Below, one piece after another: positions 60,493 to 64,000 of a stretch of DNA of 64,000 nucleotides. Every line of letters begins with the position of its first letter. Position 1 is the stretch's first letter. A program made the position numbers and the translations under genes. This stretch comes from Apium graveolens (lineage: Eukaryota > Streptophyta > Magnoliopsida > Apiales > Apiaceae). Where the stretch lies: the NCBI RefSeq assembly GCF_009905375.1, contig NC_133648.1:25357562-25421561 (forward strand), in the 5' to 3' direction. The notes beneath the pieces were generated by a model. It had not been told where the DNA came from, made no database searches, and saw nothing but the letters and a program-made list of their open reading frames with translations.

Positions 60493-60619
60493 AAGGCAAC
60501 CAAACGATATTATACATCAAAATTTATGTATAAAACATTTTTGCCATTTTCGGTTAAAATCGACAATTTTCCAGTCATAATCGATAACTTTCCGGTCAAA
60601 ATTCGACGATAGGTTTTCA
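60493..60619 (-). repeat. LTR of element H, segment 3 (inferred)
   Basis: After the aaggc copy, about 122 bases lead to CA at 60619, where F's extra-ORF frame resumes. Three related units of about 22 bases, TTTTCCGGTCAAAATCGA, lie at 60540-60607. The assignment to H rests on position only. Confidence 0.45.
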
Positions 60620-60739
60620 AAGTTCAGAATTGAGTATCTTGGCAGTTACTCATTAAATGAATGGCTAAAGGTTGTGGAAGCACTAAGAGGAACTGAGATC
60701 ATTGAAGAATTAGAATGCCTTGTAAGGCTGAAGGACTAG
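60620..60739 (+). pseudogene. C-terminal fragment of F extra ORF
   Basis: The fragment reads KFRIEYLGSYSLNEWLKVVEAL and ends ELECLVRLKD before a TAG at 60737-60739. It matches the end of the A extra ORF (SRYRIGMLASYP, LLKLMEALTDTPILEELEILVQIKN). It shows that the natural end of this protein family is about there, so the A frame beyond about 11590 is probably not conserved coding sequence. Confidence 0.75.
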
Positions 60740-60918
60740 ATTAGATCTCAATCAGGATATGAAAATTTTAGTTGATTCTGTAAACTCAATTTTCATTGTA
60801 ACTGAGAGATGACACTCATGTATAAAAGAATGTACCTTGTATTTCTGTTTGTTTTTCATTTTAACTTGGGATTAGTGTTGTTATCAGGCATGGATTTGTG
60901 TTAAGTGATCTTCTCACA
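60740..60918 (+). other. 3' untranslated spacer of F
   Basis: No coding sequence. It resembles 11630-11742 of A near its right end (TTAACTTGGG(G/A)TTAGT...CAGGCATG). Confidence 0.6.
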
Positions 60919-60931
60919 AATTGGGGGAGAT
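60919..60931 (+). other. Polypurine tract of F
   Basis: AAATTGGGGGAGA lies directly before the LTR start TGTTGTGAAAG. Confidence 0.8.
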
Positions 60932-62023
60932 TGTTGTGAAAGACATGCCTTAATATAACAAGACTAAGTCACATTGACAATACTAAGATTTAGTTGACTT
61001 TTAGTTATTATGTAATTTGTAATTGTATTCATTGAGTCTGTAAAAATGCTTAAAAAGACTAGACTGTGATATTTTTCTATGAACAACTATCAAGATAATA
61101 AGTAAAACTCTGGAAGAAGATCAAACATGATCATACCTCAGAGAAAAAATGTATTAGCCCGAAGAAGAATAATGATGTATGTTGAAAAATGTTTGAAGTC
61201 ATATTTCAAGAAGGCACAGATTAAGGAATGCAGAGTAGTCATATCAAGAAGTCAATTTGGCCTATAGAGAAGTCACTTTACTTGTAGAGAAGTCAATTTG
61301 GCATATAGAGAAGTGAAGATATTGACAAGTCAATTTGATATGAAGAGAAGTGAAGATATTGATAAGTCAATTTGGCATGCTGAGAAGTGGAGATATCGAC
61401 AAGTCATTTACACAAATAGAGAAGTAGAGATATCGAAAAATCATTTACACATGTAAAGAAAAGGAGATATCGAAAAGTCAAATACACGTAGAGATGCTGA
61501 GATCTCGACAAGTCATTCTACATTGCGATACAGACATCCCTTTACACTTTGAAGATCTCGATAACAGCTTCAATTACAGAATGCCTATATCCTGAAGATT
61601 CAAAATTATCTGTCAACAAACCATCTTATCATTAAAATGGACATGTTAGTATATTTTAATGCAATTTTTGTAAACTGTGCATGTTGATCTATAAAATATG
61701 TCACGGGTCCTTAGTTTCAGTTGTAACAAAAACAGTCTAGAATTTCTTGTATTATCTCAATAAGTAGCTAATTTATTTGATATTTAAGAACTTGGATTTG
61801 TAGCACAACCTATTTGATTTTGAATAAAGATCAAGTGATTTTTGATACTTGTTTCTTTATCTTTTACAGTTAGTTAATTATCACTGCTAAAACAACTTAA
61901 CTGTTAAGTTCAAGAAAAGCTTAAACACTTGACTTGATTTTCTTTAAAACAATTCATAAGATTTTTAAGTAAAAATCAAGAAACACACATTCACCCACCT
62001 ATGTTTGTATTTCATACCTAACA
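60932..62023 (+). repeat. 3' LTR of element F
   Basis: 1,092 bases, TGTTGTGAAAGACATGCC...CATACCTAACA. The start and end match A's LTR, but the middle is diverged. An iterated block at 61240-61570 has GAGAAGT(G)GAGATATCGACAAGTCA units, a variant of A's motif. TATA-like TATAAAAT at 61690-61697. Confidence 0.9.
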
Positions 62024-62150
62024 GTTCACTATTAGTATTTTCATAATAATGAGTAATGCATTGAGTTTACATAATGAAATTACACATAATTCAACAATTT
62101 CTGACTAATCAGTGTACATCGGTCGCATGCAACATTAACATATAATTTGA
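62024..62150. other. Non-coding flank of F
   Basis: AT-rich, no feature seen. Confidence 0.4.
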
Positions 62151-62800
62151 ACTTGTTGTGGATAAAAAACGTGGTATATTTATTGCGTGTATTTTATGTT
62201 AGGGTTTGGTGAGTTTCGAGTTTTAATGGATGCACTTGTGTTCCGTATCTTAAATATGTCACCACAAGATGCTTACGTATCTTGGTGTAGCCAAGGATCA
62301 AGTCACAACATAGTTCTTGGTGATTCCCTTGGGGTTATGAAGGTGTGAGCATACCAAGGACTTAGTGACTTATATGTCCTTCGAGAAATGAGTCTAAAAC
62401 GTCGTTCTATGGGATGCCCTCATGGTTTGTAGCGTCTTATCAGCTTTGTGACGATTAGAGCTGTGCTCCAGAACCTGTCCTTCAAATTGAGGGGTAAGAT
62501 CCTTTATATAGAGGTTGAGAGTATATGAATTGAGTGACTTGGTGGGGAAGTCTCAATCTTTGATTACACTTTGAAATCCTAGAAAGTAGGAATCTGATTC
62601 CTTGTAGATTTAGATTGCTTGAGTACTACTTCTTGCAAAAGTAGTTTCTTGTTAAAACACACTTATTGGGTTGTTTAATAAGCCCATTTGTTAATTACGA
62701 AATTAATAAATAATTAGAATTTTGGTCCTCATTAATTGAATTTATCATTTGAACCAACTCATGTCAAATTAATGCAATATTAATTACAAGATTATGATCA
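62151..62800 (+). other. Unclassified LTR-like or repeat-like stretch
   Basis: This 650-base segment is less AT-rich than its flanks. It contains a TATA-like TTTATATAGA (62503-62512) and no open frame of note. It could be the remnant of an LTR or host intergenic DNA. I cannot find its ends. Confidence 0.3.
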
Positions 62801-63835
62801 TTTTTAACTCTGTATCAGAACTAAATTATCAAGGTTGTTAAAAACATAAAAGTAATGACAAGATTATAAAGAAAATGAGTAATATATTCATACATATTTT
62901 CGAAAGCTTACTCAACAATTTCATGAACTTTATTATGTCCAAGGGTAATAAAATATTAGATGAACATTCGTATTTGAAATACAAAACGTACAAGTGCCAA
63001 AATTTTAAAATACTTTCAAAACTACATTTACACACACATTTTTTGTTTTTTCTTTACTCAAATAGTTTATCACTCTTTTTTCGATATTATTATTTTTAAA
63101 TACCTCCACAATTCTATTCTAGTGAAAAAATAACAAGCAATTATACTATATTCAATTAAATCAACTTTATTATAATATGCAATTCGAAAATTTGTTATAT
63201 CAATTTTTAAAGTAGCGGTTCTAAATAGAAAAAGTTTAGAGGAGTGACAATCATCTAAAATTTTATCTTGAAGTAAATGATTCTTTTGCTAACAATGGAA
63301 AGTGAACCCATATTCTGGAATTAGAACATTTATATCATAACAAGGGGATACATTAAATTTGTAATTTAATTTAATAATAATATTAGATAAGTCACATATT
63401 TTGCTCTTATTATTAGTCACTTCTTTAAATTTTTGAATAAAATAAAGTGTTGATTTATACTCCCTTTTTTTATTTTCTTATATAACCACATATCGATTTA
63501 TCTTTATAAATTTTTATTACACTTGTCTTTATTTTGTTTAGTAGATATCAATTCTAATATAAATTATTATATTTTATAAGTTTTTTGACAAGATTATATT
63601 TTATATTTTTACATAATATTCTATTGTACTTAATTTTCTTTCCAGAATGTACATTTGTATGCTCCATTTATTATTATCTTTAATAGTATTTAATAAGACT
63701 TTAATATTTTTATGTAAAAGAAAATAATATTTTCTTTTACTTAAAAATATTTTCATCCATAAAAATTAATAATAACATTTTTTTAGTAATCTGAAAACTT
63801 ATATATGTTGTAAGTATATGGTGTAAATAAGTTAA
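62801..63835. other. AT-rich non-coding DNA
   Basis: Very AT-rich, without genes or clear repeat structure. Short frames on both strands are chance. Confidence 0.5.
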
Positions 63836-63975
63836 ACTGTTCGTGAGCTCGACATCAAATCGTAAAATATTCGAATTCAGCTCAGTAATAATTGAGTCGA
63901 ACTTGAACACGAGCTATTCGGATTCTTTACAGAGCAAAACTCGAGTTTCAAATTACTCGGTTTGTAAGGTTAGCG
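63836..63975. repeat. Degenerate GAGCTCG/CGAGTT-rich repeat
   Basis: Recurring ACTCGAG, GAGCTCGA and GAGTCGAACTTGAACACGAGCT strings with short palindromes form a pattern common in plant intergenic repeats. Its family is not identified. Confidence 0.4.
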
Positions 63976-64000
63976 AGTTTTATCAAACATCTACTATTTC

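Larger units (their letters stand above)
13007..60619 (-). mobile_element. Ty3/gypsy element H (gag, leader, 5' LTR), split by insertions
   Basis: On the minus strand the order is LTR, primer site, long leader, gag. The left part of gag and everything after it are cut off by element A. The LTR is split by G (15496-25817) and E (27558-60492). The LTR begins, on the plus strand, with TGTGACAGCCTCAACCCTAGG, closely resembling the ends of plant Ty3/gypsy LTRs. The right LTR end is placed at 60619 because the DNA after it is in-frame extra-ORF sequence of element F; this boundary is inferred. Without the insertions the LTR is about 2.2 kb. Confidence 0.7.
60620..62023 (+). mobile_element. 3' end of a SIRE-type element F (family related to A)
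   Basis: It consists of the last 39 codons of an extra ORF, a 3' UTR, a purine tract and a full LTR, all in the order and orientation of element A's 3' end. The rest is not in the window. If H inserted here, the missing part lies left of the window. Confidence 0.82.

Noticed and set aside
62838..63099. Short frames in the right AT-rich flank
   Set aside because: Low-complexity, Phe/Ile/Leu/Lys/Asn-rich chance frames on both strands.
1..64000. Endogenous pararetrovirus
   Set aside because: LTRs, integrase and 5-base duplications are present, and there is no movement protein; these are LTR retrotransposons.

Overview
This window is plant nuclear repeat DNA, most likely from a flowering plant with a large, retrotransposon-rich genome. 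I find no host gene, tRNA, rRNA or bacterial-type feature. Every recognisable protein is a retrotransposon protein. Signs of a plant are Ty1/copia elements of the SIRE/Maximus type (UBN2 gag, DSG protease, DDE integrase, YVDD reverse transcriptase, RNase H, and a large extra ORF after pol), LTR ends TGTT...AACA, initiator-Met tRNA primer sites, and Ty3/gypsy LTRs with related ends. The species cannot be named from sequence alone.

Layout, left to right. 1-13006: copia element A (+), missing about the first 133 bases of its 5' LTR because the window starts inside it. 13007-15171: gag and leader of a Ty3/gypsy element H (-), into whose gag A has inserted. 15172-15495, 25818-27557 and 60493-60619: one LTR of H, split by two insertions. 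15496-25817: non-autonomous large-LTR element G (-), with two 4.5-kb LTRs around a 1.26-kb non-coding core. 27558-60492: copia element E (-), whose left LTR is split by copia element D (27831-55140, -). D's extra ORF is in turn split by copia element B (31109-45606, +), and B contains the 3' part of a further related element C (about 31284-35333). 60620-62023: the 3' end of copia element F (+), apparently the host of H. 62024-64000: AT-rich non-coding DNA.

Target-site duplications read directly from the sequence support most of the nesting: aaaca around G, aaaac around D, gaaag around B, aaagc/aaggc around E. The inferred order is F, then H, then A, G and E inside H, then D in E, B in D, C in B.

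Four of the copia elements carry the extra ORF (aORF) downstream of RNase H, on the same strand as gag-pol. In A it is a single 4.9-kb frame broken only by three in-frame stops. In A and B it is preceded by a TATA box and a pyrimidine-rich leader, so it probably has its own promoter. In A, B and D a short family-specific motif is iterated in the LTR and recurs in reverse-complement form inside the element. E has a different iterated motif in its LTRs. All elements are degenerate (stops, frameshifts, deletions, altered catalytic motifs), and none looks able to move by itself.
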